Shown here: one piece after another, positions 1 through 7,485 of the stretch
How the letters are laid out: every line of letters starts with the position of its first letter
How positions within the stretch are numbered: position 1 is the first letter of the stretch
Source: CAHJXG01 sp964235485
GTDB lineage: Bacteria > Pseudomonadota > Alphaproteobacteria > Acetobacterales > Acetobacteraceae
Direction: 5' to 3'
Length of the DNA stretch: 64,000 bases
NCBI GenBank assembly: GCA_964235485.1
Contig: CAXSAZ010000001.1
Coordinates: 124,001-188,000, forward strand
Translations under genes and position numbers: made by a program
Notes under the pieces: generated by a model
The model's database searches: none
Told to the model about the DNA's origin: nothing
Seen by the model: only the letters and a program-made list of their open reading frames with translations

Positions 1-942
1 GACGGCACGGCCTGGATGGCGATGTATGCGCTGAACCTGATGCGCATCGCGCTGACGCTCGCCCGGGACAACCCGGTGTACGAAGACATCGCCACCAAGT
101 TCTTCGAGCACTTCCTGCTGATCGCCGAAGCCATGGCGAAGCTGGGCGAGGGCGGGCTTTGGGACGAGGCGGAAGGGTTCTACTTCGACGTGCTGCGCTT
201 GCCGGATGGTTCGGCGGAGAGGCTGCGCGTCCGGTCCATGGTCGGCCTGATCCCGTTGTTCGCGGTGGAGGTCTTGGAGCCTGGCGAGGCCGCCGCCATG
301 CCGGGTTTCGCCCGGCGCCTGCAATGGGTGCTGAACCACCGCCCGGAGTTGGCCGCCCTCGTGTCCCGCTGGACCGAGCCGGGCCTGGGCGAAACCCAAT
401 TGCTGTCCCTGCTGCGCGGCCACCGCGTGAAGGCATTGCTGCGCCGTATGCTGGACCCGGCCGAGTTCCTGTCGCCCCACGGCGTCCGCTCGTTGTCCAA
501 GGCGCATGAGGCCGCGCCTTACGTGCTGGAGCGCGGCGGGGAGCGTTTCGCCATCGAGTACGTGCCGGGCGATGGCCGCACGCGGTCGTTTGGCGGCAAC
601 TCCAACTGGCGCGGTCCGGTGTGGATGCCGGTCAACATGCTGCTGATCGACAGCCTGCGGAAGTTCCACCGCTATTACGGCCCGGAGTTCCGGGTGGAAT
701 GCCCGGCCGGCTCCGGCGAACGGCGGAACCTCGGCCAGGTGGCGGACGAGCTGTCTGGGCGCTTGGCCCGGCTGTTCCTGCCCGACGCGCAGGGCCGCCG
801 GCCGTCGATGCCGGGCGAGCCGCCCGGGGACGCCGTGCTGTTCCACGAGTACTTCGACGGCGACACCGGCCGCGGCCTTGGCGCCGCGCACCAGACCGGT
901 TGGACCGCCTTGGTCGCGCTGCTGCTGGCCGGGCATGAATGA
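1..942 (+). CDS. Glycoside hydrolase, GH63/MGH1-like, C-terminal part (5' end outside window)
   Basis: The reading frame is open from base 1, so the gene begins upstream and only its last 313 residues are seen. The segment has the all-helical (alpha/alpha)6-barrel character of the GH63-like/mannosylglycerate-hydrolase group. Its diagnostic stretch is GGNSNWRGPVWMPVN near residue 200, followed by LIDSLRKFHRYYG. A late FHEYFDGDTGRGLGAAHQTGW block resembles the C-terminal active-site region of these enzymes. It probably hydrolyses an alpha-linked glucoside or mannosyl-type compatible solute in the cytoplasm; the substrate cannot be read from this fragment. It ends 36 bases before the next start, on the same strand. 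Confidence 0.8.
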   Translation, partial: DGTAWMAMYALNLMRIALTLARDNPVYEDIATKFFEHFLLIAEAMAKLGEGGLWDEAEGFYFDVLRLPDGSAERLRVRSMVGLIPLFAVEVLEPGEAAAMPGFARRLQWVLNHRPELAALVSRWTEPGLGETQLLSLLRGHRVKALLRRMLDPAEFLSPHGVRSLSKAHEAAPYVLERGGERFAIEYVPGDGRTRSFGGNSNWRGPVWMPVNMLLIDSLRKFHRYYGPEFRVECPAGSGERRNLGQVADELSGRLARLFLPDAQGRRPSMPGEPPGDAVLFHEYFDGDTGRGLGAAHQTGWTALVALLLAGHE

Positions 943-978
943 CCTTTGCCGTCCCGCCTTCCCGTTCTAGGGTCGGGC

Positions 979-1659
979 ATGATCTCCCTCGCGCTCGCCG
1001 CCTTGGCTTTCCTCGGCATCCACCTTGGGGTGTCCGGCACCGCCTTGCGGAACCGGGCCGTGGCGGCGGTCGGGCTGCGCGGCTACATGCTGGCGTTTTC
1101 CGTCGCCTCGGTCGGCGCGATCATCTGGCTGGTGTCGGCCTATGGGGCCGCGCCCTACGTGCCGACCTGGGGGCAGCTCCAGTGGTGGAAGCCGGTGATG
1201 ATCGTGCTGATGCTGCCGGCGTTCCTGCTGGTGGTGGTCGGCCTCACCACGCCGAACCCGACCGCGGTGGCGCAGGAGGGTCTGGTGGACCGCGCGCCGC
1301 AGGGCATTGTCCGCATCACCCGGCACCCGTTCCTGGTGGGCGTGGCGCTGTGGTCGGGCCTGCACTTGATCGGCAACGGCGACGTGGCGTCCCTGCTGTT
1401 CTTCGCGGCGCTGGCGGTCACCGCCGTGGCCGGCACGGTGTCCATCGACGCGAAGCGCCGCCGGGCGCTGGGAGCGGAGGCTTGGGACGCCTTTGCGTCC
1501 CGGACCTCCATCGTGCCGTTCGCCGCCATCCTGGCTGGCCGCAACAGCCTTAACGTTCAGGAGATGGGCTGGTGGCGGCCGGTTGCGGGGGTTGCGGCCT
1601 ACGCGCTGATGCTGGGCGGCCACGCGCACCTCGTCGGCGTTTCGCCCTGGCCGGCGTAG
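979..1659 (+). CDS. NnrU family integral membrane protein
   Basis: A 226-residue, multi-pass membrane protein of the NnrU/NnuR type found beside denitrification genes but also widespread elsewhere. The pattern IRITRHPFLVGVALWSGLHL around residue 108 is the family signature, and roughly six hydrophobic segments are visible. An in-frame ATG 33 bases upstream would add a short hydrophilic leader; the inner ATG is preferred because it begins directly with the first membrane segment. No nitrogen-oxide genes are nearby, so a denitrification role is not supported. It is followed after 10 bases by the dehydrogenase gene. Confidence 0.82.
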   Translation: MISLALAALAFLGIHLGVSGTALRNRAVAAVGLRGYMLAFSVASVGAIIWLVSAYGAAPYVPTWGQLQWWKPVMIVLMLPAFLLVVVGLTTPNPTAVAQEGLVDRAPQGIVRITRHPFLVGVALWSGLHLIGNGDVASLLFFAALAVTAVAGTVSIDAKRRRALGAEAWDAFASRTSIVPFAAILAGRNSLNVQEMGWWRPVAGVAAYALMLGGHAHLVGVSPWPA

Positions 1660-1669
1660 CGCCGGGCGC

Positions 1670-2353
1670 ATGACGGTGGCGGTGGTGATCGGCGCCGGCG
1701 GCGGGCTGGGAGGCGCGCTCGCGGCGGCGCTGGAGGCGGGCGGCGGCTACGGCCGCGTCCTGCGCCTCGGCCGCGGCAGCACCCCGCCGCTCGACCTGCT
1801 GTCGGAGCCGAGCGTCGCCGCCGCGGCGGCCTGGGCGGCGGCGCAAGGCGAAATCCGCCTCGTGCTGGACGCCACCGGCTTCCTGCACGACGCCCGCTTC
1901 CGGCCTGAGCGCAGTTGGCGCGACATCGACCCTGTCCACATGGCGCACGCCTTTGCCGTCAACGCCATCGGCCCGGCGCTGCTGATGAAGCATTTCTGCC
2001 CGCGGCTCCCGCGCGAGGGCCGGGCCGTGTTCGCCACGCTGTCCGCCCGCGTCGGCAGCATCGGCGACAACCGGCTAGGCGGCTGGCACAGCTACCGCGC
2101 GTCCAAGGCCGCGCTCAACCAACTGGTGCGGACCGCCGCGGTGGAACTGCGCCGGCACAACCCGGCGGGCGTCTGCGTGGCGCTGCATCCGGGCACCGTG
2201 GACACGGGGCTGTCCCAGCCCTTTGCCAAGACGGGCCTCGATGTTCGCGCCCCCGAAGTGGCGGCCGGCGAGTTGCTTGCCGTGCTGGACGGGTTGGGGG
2301 CGGAACACAGCGGCGGGTTCTACGACCAGCAGGGAGAGCCGATCCCGTGGTAA
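1670..2353 (+). CDS. SDR family NAD(P)-dependent oxidoreductase (C-factor-like)
   Basis: A 227-residue short-chain dehydrogenase. The N-terminus has the glycine-rich nucleotide-binding loop GAGGGLGGAL. The catalytic pair is Tyr142 and Lys146 in SYRASK, preceded by a serine-containing strand (TLSARVGSIGDN). The C-terminal half (HPGTVDTGLSQPF) resembles the cell-to-cell signalling C-factor subgroup. The substrate is unknown. The stop codon lies only 5 bases before the displaced CCA end of the tRNA-Gln gene, so before the island arrived the dehydrogenase and tRNA were convergent neighbours. Confidence 0.88.
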   Translation: MTVAVVIGAGGGLGGALAAALEAGGGYGRVLRLGRGSTPPLDLLSEPSVAAAAAWAAAQGEIRLVLDATGFLHDARFRPERSWRDIDPVHMAHAFAVNAIGPALLMKHFCPRLPREGRAVFATLSARVGSIGDNRLGGWHSYRASKAALNQLVRTAAVELRRHNPAGVCVALHPGTVDTGLSQPFAKTGLDVRAPEVAAGELLAVLDGLGAEHSGGFYDQQGEPIPW

Positions 2354-2358
2354 CGGCT

Positions 2359-2375
2359 TGGCTGGGGGACCTGGA
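2359..2375 (-). repeat. Island left attachment site: displaced tRNA-Gln 3' end with CCA
   Basis: Bases 2362-2375 (ctgggggacctgga) are identical to 9794-9807, the 3' end of tRNA-Gln. Read on the minus strand this copy continues into CCA (2361-2359), the expected encoded tRNA terminus. The intact tRNA at the other end of the island continues into TTC instead. This marks the original chromosomal tRNA end and the left boundary of the island. Confidence 0.85.
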
Positions 2376-2435
2376 CCCTCGCCTTACGGTTGAAAACCTG
2401 GGATCAGATTGACGCTGTGTGGTTCGGCGGTTGGA

Positions 2436-2458
2436 ATGTGGGAGCATTGTGGGAACAT
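2436..2458 (-). repeat. Second copy of the integrase start-codon region
   Basis: Bases 2436-2457 match 9696-9717 exactly (22 bp, direct orientation). At 9696-9718 this sequence is the beginning of the integrase gene. Here the minus strand reads ATG then the codons for FPQCSH, after which it diverges and the gene is absent. It looks like the decapitated start of a related integrase. Confidence 0.7.
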
Positions 2459-2644
2459 GGCCGGCCCCGGTCAATCGTCCGTTTGATCCTGCCCCGTATG
2501 CAGTTCAGGAAGGCGCGCCGAAGGCCGCGTGAGGGGACCTACGGGGACTTTTAGAAATGGCAAAAATTTCTGTTCGCCCAGCTCATGGGCCCCGCCCGCA
2601 GCTTTCCCCCCATCGGGGGGCCGTCCAGGGCCATAGGCGGGCCG

Positions 2645-3082
2645 CTACGTGCCGCGTTGGGGGGCGGAAGGCGGGCGGCTCAATCGGCCCATCGCCTTGA
2701 TGAACGGGACAGAAACCCCTGCGAATACGACTGCGCCGGCCAGCAAGCCGCCAAGCAGGCCGTAAGCTGGAACGAGAGGCACGGCCACCACCGTCAGCAC
2801 GGCAATCAGCAAGGCCCCGCTGCCAATAAAAGGAAGCATATCCACCAACAGGTTCACCAACCGCCGAAGCTGGGCGTTGCCGTTTTGAAGCAGGCAGGCA
2901 AGATGCCAAGTCACGCTACCCATGAAGAGAGGCTTTGGAGGCCGACGCGACAGCGGCACCCCTGCATATAGGCGCTCCCACCGACCCCGGGCGGCAACCC
3001 ACGCCACAACCTGCCACACGTAAAAAACAGCTATCACCACTGGAAAAAGAACTGCCCCGGACACCGTGTTCGCCTCACCCAT
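2645..3082 (-). CDS. Hypothetical island membrane protein
   Basis: A 145-residue protein not recognised as a named family. It has a hydrophobic N-terminal segment (residues about 7-32) followed by a basic loop with RRPPKP. Two further hydrophobic segments lie around residues 83-125, suggesting three membrane spans. The C-terminus is basic and proline-rich. The codon pattern is consistent with a real gene and no other frame competes convincingly. It is transcribed away from the serine recombinase, with a divergent control region between. Its function is unknown; it could be an exclusion or immunity-type protein of the element, but nothing in the sequence shows that. Confidence 0.6.
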   Translation of the reverse strand: MGEANTVSGAVLFPVVIAVFYVWQVVAWVAARGRWERLYAGVPLSRRPPKPLFMGSVTWHLACLLQNGNAQLRRLVNLLVDMLPFIGSGALLIAVLTVVAVPLVPAYGLLGGLLAGAVVFAGVSVPFIKAMGRLSRPPSAPQRGT

Positions 3083-3177
3083 TCGGGCCGTCCCTTAATC
3101 TTGCGACACGCGCTTTTCCCGGCAAGCCTACCAGAGACGTGCTGCCATCTGTCCAGTCCCGCAACGATGCTCAAACC

Positions 3178-3284
3178 GTCTCACACGGGCACGCTCTATT
3201 GAGTCTCGCTAACGTAGCTCGAATGTGTCTCACATGAGTTGTCTCTTGACAGTTCGGGCCGTTGTCTCTCATAGTTGTCTCACA
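3178..3284 (+). promoter_or_regulatory. GTCTC repeat array with sigma70-like promoter upstream of the serine recombinase
   Basis: GTTGTCTC occurs exactly at 3238-3245, 3261-3268 and 3274-3281. TGTCTCACA occurs at 3226-3234 and 3276-3284, and GTCTCACA at 3178-3185. A TTGACA -35 element (3246-3251) and a CATAGT -10-like element (3270-3275, 18-base spacer) sit among them. The layout suggests an operator and/or resolution site bound by the recombinase it precedes. The repeats are seen directly; their function is inferred. Confidence 0.6.
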
Positions 3285-3305
3285 AAGAACGAACGGAGAC
3301 ACACC

Positions 3306-3881
3306 ATGCTTGTAGGTTACGCCCGCACCAGCACTACCGATCAGGACGCCGGGCTTGCTGCCCAAGAGCGGGACCTGACCGCGGCAGGGTGCGCCAAGCT
3401 CTATTCGGAGCAAGTGTCATCGGTGGCCCGGCGGGACCGGCTGGCGGCGGCCCTGGACTTCGTGCGGGATGGCGACGTGCTGGTTGTGACCAAGCCTGAC
3501 CGGCTGGCCCGCAGCACCGCGGACTTGCTGGGCATCGTGGACAAGCTGACCGCCAAAGGCGTGGGCCTCGTGGTCCTGTCTATGGGAGGCGAACGCCTGG
3601 ACACCCGCAACCCGACAAGCAAGCTCATGCTGACAATCCTGGCGGCGGTGGCGACGTGGGAGCGGGACATCATGCTCGAACGCCAGCGCGAAGGCATTGC
3701 CAAGGCTAAGGACGATGGCAAGTATCGGGGCCGGGCACCCACCGCGATGCGGCAGGCCGCGGAGGTCCGGCGGTTGCGGGATGACGGCATGGCTCCGTCC
3801 GACATCGCCAAGGCGCTTGGGATGGCCCGTGCCAGCGTTTACCGGGCCTTGGCAGCGACGCCCGGGGAGGCCGCACAGTGA
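3306..3881 (+). CDS. Serine recombinase, resolvase/invertase family
   Basis: A 191-residue small serine recombinase. The N-terminus MLVGYARTSTTDQD contains the nucleophilic serine of the YxRxS motif (YARTS). The catalytic-domain arginine region KPDRLARSTADL lies near residue 65, followed by the long E helix. The C-terminal helix-turn-helix (MAPSDIAKALGMARASVYRAL, residues about 163-183) is complete. The length is that of Tn3 resolvase or Gin/Hin invertase. The start follows the GTCTC array with a GGAGA ribosome site about 9 bases upstream. The stop overlaps the next gene. It may resolve multimers of the excised island or invert a segment; no paired inversion sites were identified with confidence. 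Confidence 0.9.
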   Translation: MLVGYARTSTTDQDAGLAAQERDLTAAGCAKLYSEQVSSVARRDRLAAALDFVRDGDVLVVTKPDRLARSTADLLGIVDKLTAKGVGLVVLSMGGERLDTRNPTSKLMLTILAAVATWERDIMLERQREGIAKAKDDGKYRGRAPTAMRQAAEVRRLRDDGMAPSDIAKALGMARASVYRALAATPGEAAQ

Positions 3882-4183
3882 GCCGTCAAGGCAGCGCCGC
3901 GGGCCGCCGCAGCACATCGGGGGCATGGGGCGGGGCGGCATCGGCTGCCCCTAGCGGGCCGCGGAAGGGCCGGACGGCGGCACCCCTGACACCCGACCAA
4001 ACGGCCCGGCTGGCGAAGTGGCAGGCCCGCCAGGAAGAGCTTGCGCGGAGCCATGCGCGGGCTAGGGAGCGGCGGCGATTGCACCCCCGGCGGGAGGCTT
4101 GGCTGGACGCCTTGGTTGGCTTGGCCGGTGTGACGGCGTTCTTCGTTTTCTGGTTGTCGTATTTCGGCATCATTCGCTGGTAG
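3878..4183 (+). CDS. Small C-tail-anchored hypothetical protein coupled to the recombinase
   Basis: A 101-residue protein starting with GTG that overlaps the recombinase stop by 4 bases (GTGA), implying translational coupling. The first 75 residues are polar, rich in Arg/Ala and probably helical (LAKWQARQEELARSHARAR). The last 20 form one membrane segment ending FFVFWLSYFGIIRW. This looks like a tail-anchored inner-membrane protein. No family was recognised. Its obligate link to the recombinase suggests a role in the same recombination or control unit. Confidence 0.6.
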   Translation: MSRQGSAAGRRSTSGAWGGAASAAPSGPRKGRTAAPLTPDQTARLAKWQARQEELARSHARARERRRLHPRREAWLDALVGLAGVTAFFVFWLSYFGIIRW

Positions 4184-5240
4184 CGCCGGAAGCCACCACC
4201 AAGGGTCGCGGCAAGGCCCAATCAGGGCCGCTTTGTCACAAGATTGGGGCCGATACCGTCGAAACCCAGCAAACACGGGGGTTTGCAGAGGATAGGGCAT
4301 CGCCTGCTGTGTCACATGGGGCGGTGGAGAGGGGCAGCATGGCAAGAAATGGCAAGTAGTCGCTGCGCCATCCTGATCCGATGAGGTCTATTGCCAAGCG
4401 AGCATCCGCTTCAGACTAATTGGCAGATCAAGCCAGTTGAGCAGCCGTTTCCCAAATCACGAACATTGTCTGCATAAAGTGGAATTACGACAATAAATCA
4501 AATACCCTTAACCTATCATTCGTCTTTAACTTGGCTTTTTAGACTGGAAAACGGTGGGGCTAGAACAGATATCGGCCATGCACCCACACGGGATGGGTTC
4601 ACGGAAAAGGCACAAACACTATGCTGAAGCTCCTTGCGATCCGTTTGATTATCGAAATCGTAATGTTCTACTTTTTTTAACTGATTAAGCGGCAGGCCGA
4701 CAGACGAGGGCGGCGGCCACCGGGATAGTCGTCGCCTTCATGTCGCCGATGACCTACGGACGGGGAGAGTTGCAGGGGAAAGGAGCCGTGGCAGGGATCA
4801 GACATTCGGCGCTGTGCCATCCTGGCCCCATGAACGCCACCATCAGGCCGTAGCTCCCCCGGCCACTTCATCAGGGCCGCGATAGGCGCTCCGTTGCGGG
4901 CCAGATGGGGCGGCATCGGCGGGCGCTTATGGGCCAGTCATGCCCTCCACGGCGCCAGTTCCACCGCCGGCAGGCCAGACCGCGAGCAAATGCCGACGCT
5001 ATCAGCACAGTGTAAGCGGAAGCGGGAATAGACCCGCAAAGTCCTTGTGCCGCAGGCATATAGGGCCAGCGCCCGGTATGTAAGTCAGCCACCCCCACGA
5101 GCAAGCGCGGGCCTGTCCAGGCAGCCGTGCCAGCCCTGCCCCACCATTCCGGGCAGCAATGCCTAACCACAATCACACACCGCGAACGCCGCTCCCATCG
5201 GGATGCACGGCGCAATCACCCATGCCCGAAAGGCAATCTC
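4184..5240. other. About 1.05 kb island spacer without a convincing gene; AT-richer core
   Basis: No frame here has convincing protein character. Bases about 4430-4680 are conspicuously A+T-rich compared with everything around them, with short runs such as attacgacaataaatcaaat, which points to separate ancestry or a regulatory/replication segment. No iterons or clear promoter pair were found. Minus-strand frames at 4677-4916 and 4871-5215 exist but lack recognisable features. Confidence 0.5.
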
Positions 5241-5696
5241 ATGCTCACAACAAACACGTTTCAGAATACGCCCGCAATCGCACCTCGCAAGCACAAGCGC
5301 CGGCCCTACCGTTTCACAGACCGCAGCGGCAATGCCCTTGTCCACGTCCCGTTGACGGGTGGCGCTGTCGTCATCGTGGACGCAGCGGACTTCGACCGCC
5401 TAGAGACCATGGGCTTCACGGGGCCTTGGTTCCTGAACAGCAATGGCAAGGGCAATGTCTATGTCCGCACCGTGCTGCCAGGCATCGGGGGAAACCTGGG
5501 CATGGTTTCGCGGCTGATCCTCGACACGCCCCGGGGCAAGGTTATTCGCTATGCCGACCACAACCCCCTGAACCTGCGACGGGAGAACCTTGTCTTTGAT
5601 GACGGGTTCAGCAAGCAGCGAGAGAAGGACGCCAAGGCGGAAGCGCCGGCAGCATGGCCCGCGGAGAGCGCCGCCAGCGAAGGCTTCATCCTCTAG
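5241..5696 (+). CDS. HNH-like endonuclease-type protein of the island
   Basis: A 151-residue protein. The layout VPLTGGAVVIVDAADFDRL (residues about 38-56) followed by VSRLILDTPRGKVIRYADHN and LNLRRENLV resembles phage and island HNH proteins. Those have the order VPLT...VDxxD...MHRxIL...VDHxNG...LDNRRxNL. The D-H and R-x-N-L elements of the zinc finger remain, but the loop between them is about two residues shorter than usual and the histidine preceding the ILD helix is serine. Nicking activity is therefore uncertain. The ATG at 5241 follows AAGGCAAT and is preferred over an upstream in-frame ATG at 5127 that lacks family-like sequence. The 3' end is duplicated downstream. Confidence 0.6.
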   Translation: MLTTNTFQNTPAIAPRKHKRRPYRFTDRSGNALVHVPLTGGAVVIVDAADFDRLETMGFTGPWFLNSNGKGNVYVRTVLPGIGGNLGMVSRLILDTPRGKVIRYADHNPLNLRRENLVFDDGFSKQREKDAKAEAPAAWPAESAASEGFIL

Positions 5697-5780
5697 GCCA
5701 AGGCCAGGTGCAGTCCGCTTCACTTTGGGGTCTCGCATCATGGCCCGCGGCAAGCGCGGCCAGCGAAGGTTTCATCCTCT
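5653..5780 (+). repeat. 42-bp imperfect direct repeat over the HNH-like gene 3' end
   Basis: Copies at 5653-5694 and 5739-5780 match at 38 of 42 bases, both beginning catggcccgcgg and ending ttcatcctct. The first copy encodes the protein's C-terminus and stop; in the second the stop codon is not preserved. They lie 86 bases apart start to start. Either a small tandem duplication or a recombination scar would explain this. Confidence 0.8.
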
Positions 5781-5938
5781 CAAAGCAAAGCTGACTGCAC
5801 CTACCGGAAGCCGCCTCATGGCTTCCTTCGTGGCCCTCCGCGGCCCCGATACCTGCCCGCTCAGCAGCCCAGCGTTTCCGCGTCTGTTTGCGACGGGGGG
5901 GCTTTCATTCACAACCAGCAATCAGAAAGGAAACTGCC

Positions 5939-6628
5939 TTGTGCAGCATCCCCGGCTGCGGTGCCCGTCCTGGCGGCGGGCGCATGGCCGCATCATGGAC
6001 CACACTTTGCAACTCTCACCGGCTACGCCAACGGCGGCACGGCGATGCCTCCCAGCAGCCCATCCGTGCGGCGCATATTGCGTCTTACCTGAAAGCCCTG
6101 AAGCGCCGCCAGGCGATCCGACCCGATGCGCCGGCATGGGCCGCGTTGGCGGGCCGCTGGCAAGGGCTGATAGCGGCGTGTCGGGCCACCTTGGCGGTCT
6201 ATGAGACCGGCCAGCCGATGAGCCGTTGGGCCGTCGAAGCTGCTGGGGAACTTGTGAGGGTAGCTGAGGGAGCCACGCCGGAAGCCGTGTGGCGGACAGC
6301 CGTAGCCATGTGGCTGCTAAGGGAGACAGACCCTCGCCTGTTCCCGACCGAACAATCTTTTAAGGTCCAGCTAGGACGTAGGGTCAGGCACCTTGTAGAG
6401 ACTAACCGGGGCCGCTGGTGGAACCCAGCGACAGGGACCTTCAAGCTGGCGTTCCGCGATCCATCGCCCCGGGCTGCCGTATTGGTTGGGGAATGGCTGG
6501 TTGAGGCTTTTGGCGTCGCTGGCGAGCACTTCGCCAGAATGGACAAGTCGGAAGCGGCGGCCAAAGAGGCGGAGCGACGGGGCTTCCACGAAGCATTGCG
6601 GGACCTGAACCCGGGGGCAACACCGTGA
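5939..6628 (+). CDS. Island protein with N-terminal Cys/His zinc-finger-like motif
   Basis: Unrecognised 229-residue protein. The N-terminus CSIPGCG...LCNSH...RRHGD has the Cys-x4-Cys...Cys-x2-His spacing and ending of small phage/island zinc-finger proteins. The remainder is helical with Trp/Arg-rich blocks. TTG at 5939 is chosen because AGAAAGGA lies just upstream and the product starts directly with the finger; an earlier TTG at 5888 would add an unrelated tail. It overlaps the next gene by 4 bases. DNA binding is an inference from the finger only. Confidence 0.6.
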   Translation: MCSIPGCGARPGGGRMAASWTTLCNSHRLRQRRHGDASQQPIRAAHIASYLKALKRRQAIRPDAPAWAALAGRWQGLIAACRATLAVYETGQPMSRWAVEAAGELVRVAEGATPEAVWRTAVAMWLLRETDPRLFPTEQSFKVQLGRRVRHLVETNRGRWWNPATGTFKLAFRDPSPRAAVLVGEWLVEAFGVAGEHFARMDKSEAAAKEAERRGFHEALRDLNPGATP

Positions 6629-7338
6629 CAGCCCCATGGTGCAGCCAGCTTCACCTTGGGACAACCCACCTCAAGTTCGCCGTTGCTGACTGCCTCCGCG
6701 ATCCAGACCCCGACAAGCGCCGGCTGGACACCATCATGGGGCGTCTCTGGCGGGAGCCGCCGGAAGCCGTCATAGAGGCATACCATGCCATGATCTTCGG
6801 CGGGCTGGACGACGGGCCATGTCGCGAGCCGGAAAGCTGTCACGGCTTGCGAGCCGCCCGCATGAGGGAGCTTCGGCGGCCCCTTCCAAAACGCGACAAG
6901 GCGGGACTGCCGTTAGGGGAAGTCGCCAAGCAGGCCGGCGTGGATCGGGAAACGTTGGCTGCCCTCATGGAACATCACGGCATCCTTGAGTTGGTCCCTT
7001 ATGGCGGTCGGCAGCGGCGGCGGCTGGTGACGGATGCAGCGTTCCGCGCAGGGCTGGGACACAACGTTGATCCCGGCCATATCCGCAGCCCCCGCTTGGA
7101 CGGCAAAGCCCGGTCCAGCGTGTTCCCCGTGTTCTATCCTGACGCGGTGCCGGACATCCTATGGATGCTGGATTGGGAGGGCATCAAGCGAGACGCCGCG
7201 GCGATCAAGGGCAAGCGGGAGCGGATGCGATGGCTGCTGTCCCACCATCACCACCTCCCCGATCAGGCGCTTGCTGACGTAGGCGGCTATAGCTTGCGTG
7301 GCGTGAAGAAGGCGCGTGGCTTGGTCTCACCGCAATAG
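6625..7338 (+). CDS. Hypothetical island protein with possible winged-helix segment
   Basis: A 237-residue protein starting at GTG inside a GTGA overlap with the preceding gene, so the pair is translationally coupled. Residues about 92-135 (PLGEVAKQAGVDRETLAAL, then HHGILELVPYGGRQRRRLV) read like a helix-turn-helix with a wing, as in replication or regulatory proteins of mobile elements. A second helical motif near the C-terminus (PDQALADVGGYSLRGVKKA) could be another DNA-binding helix pair. No family was recognised. With its partner it could form the island's replication or excision-control module; this is speculative. Confidence 0.55.
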   Translation: MTAPWCSQLHLGTTHLKFAVADCLRDPDPDKRRLDTIMGRLWREPPEAVIEAYHAMIFGGLDDGPCREPESCHGLRAARMRELRRPLPKRDKAGLPLGEVAKQAGVDRETLAALMEHHGILELVPYGGRQRRRLVTDAAFRAGLGHNVDPGHIRSPRLDGKARSSVFPVFYPDAVPDILWMLDWEGIKRDAAAIKGKRERMRWLLSHHHHLPDQALADVGGYSLRGVKKARGLVSPQ

Positions 7339-7363
7339 CGAGCCTTGAAGGCCCCTCATCGTA

Positions 7364-7485
7364 TATAACTCACAGGTGCACTTTCGGGGGCTGTCCTGCC
7401 GCTTGGCCGCTGGTGTTGATCCCTGTTTCGGTTCAGGGCACACGCCGCAGGTCTCTCTCCGGTCTATAACTTGTGAGTGCACTTT
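7364..7485 (+). repeat. Pair of 21-bp direct repeats around the Bro-N gene start
   Basis: Bases 7364-7384 and 7465-7485 share TATAACT at the left and GTGCACTTT at the right, 101 bp apart. The five central bases differ (CACAG against TGTGA), every one by a transition. The second copy contains the GTG start codon of the Bro-N gene and a TATAAC -10-like element. They may be operators for autoregulation; only the repeats themselves are seen. Confidence 0.6.

Noticed and set aside
4677..5215. Minus-strand frames in the island spacer
   Set aside because: No recognisable domain, poor amino-acid composition and no convincing ribosome sites.
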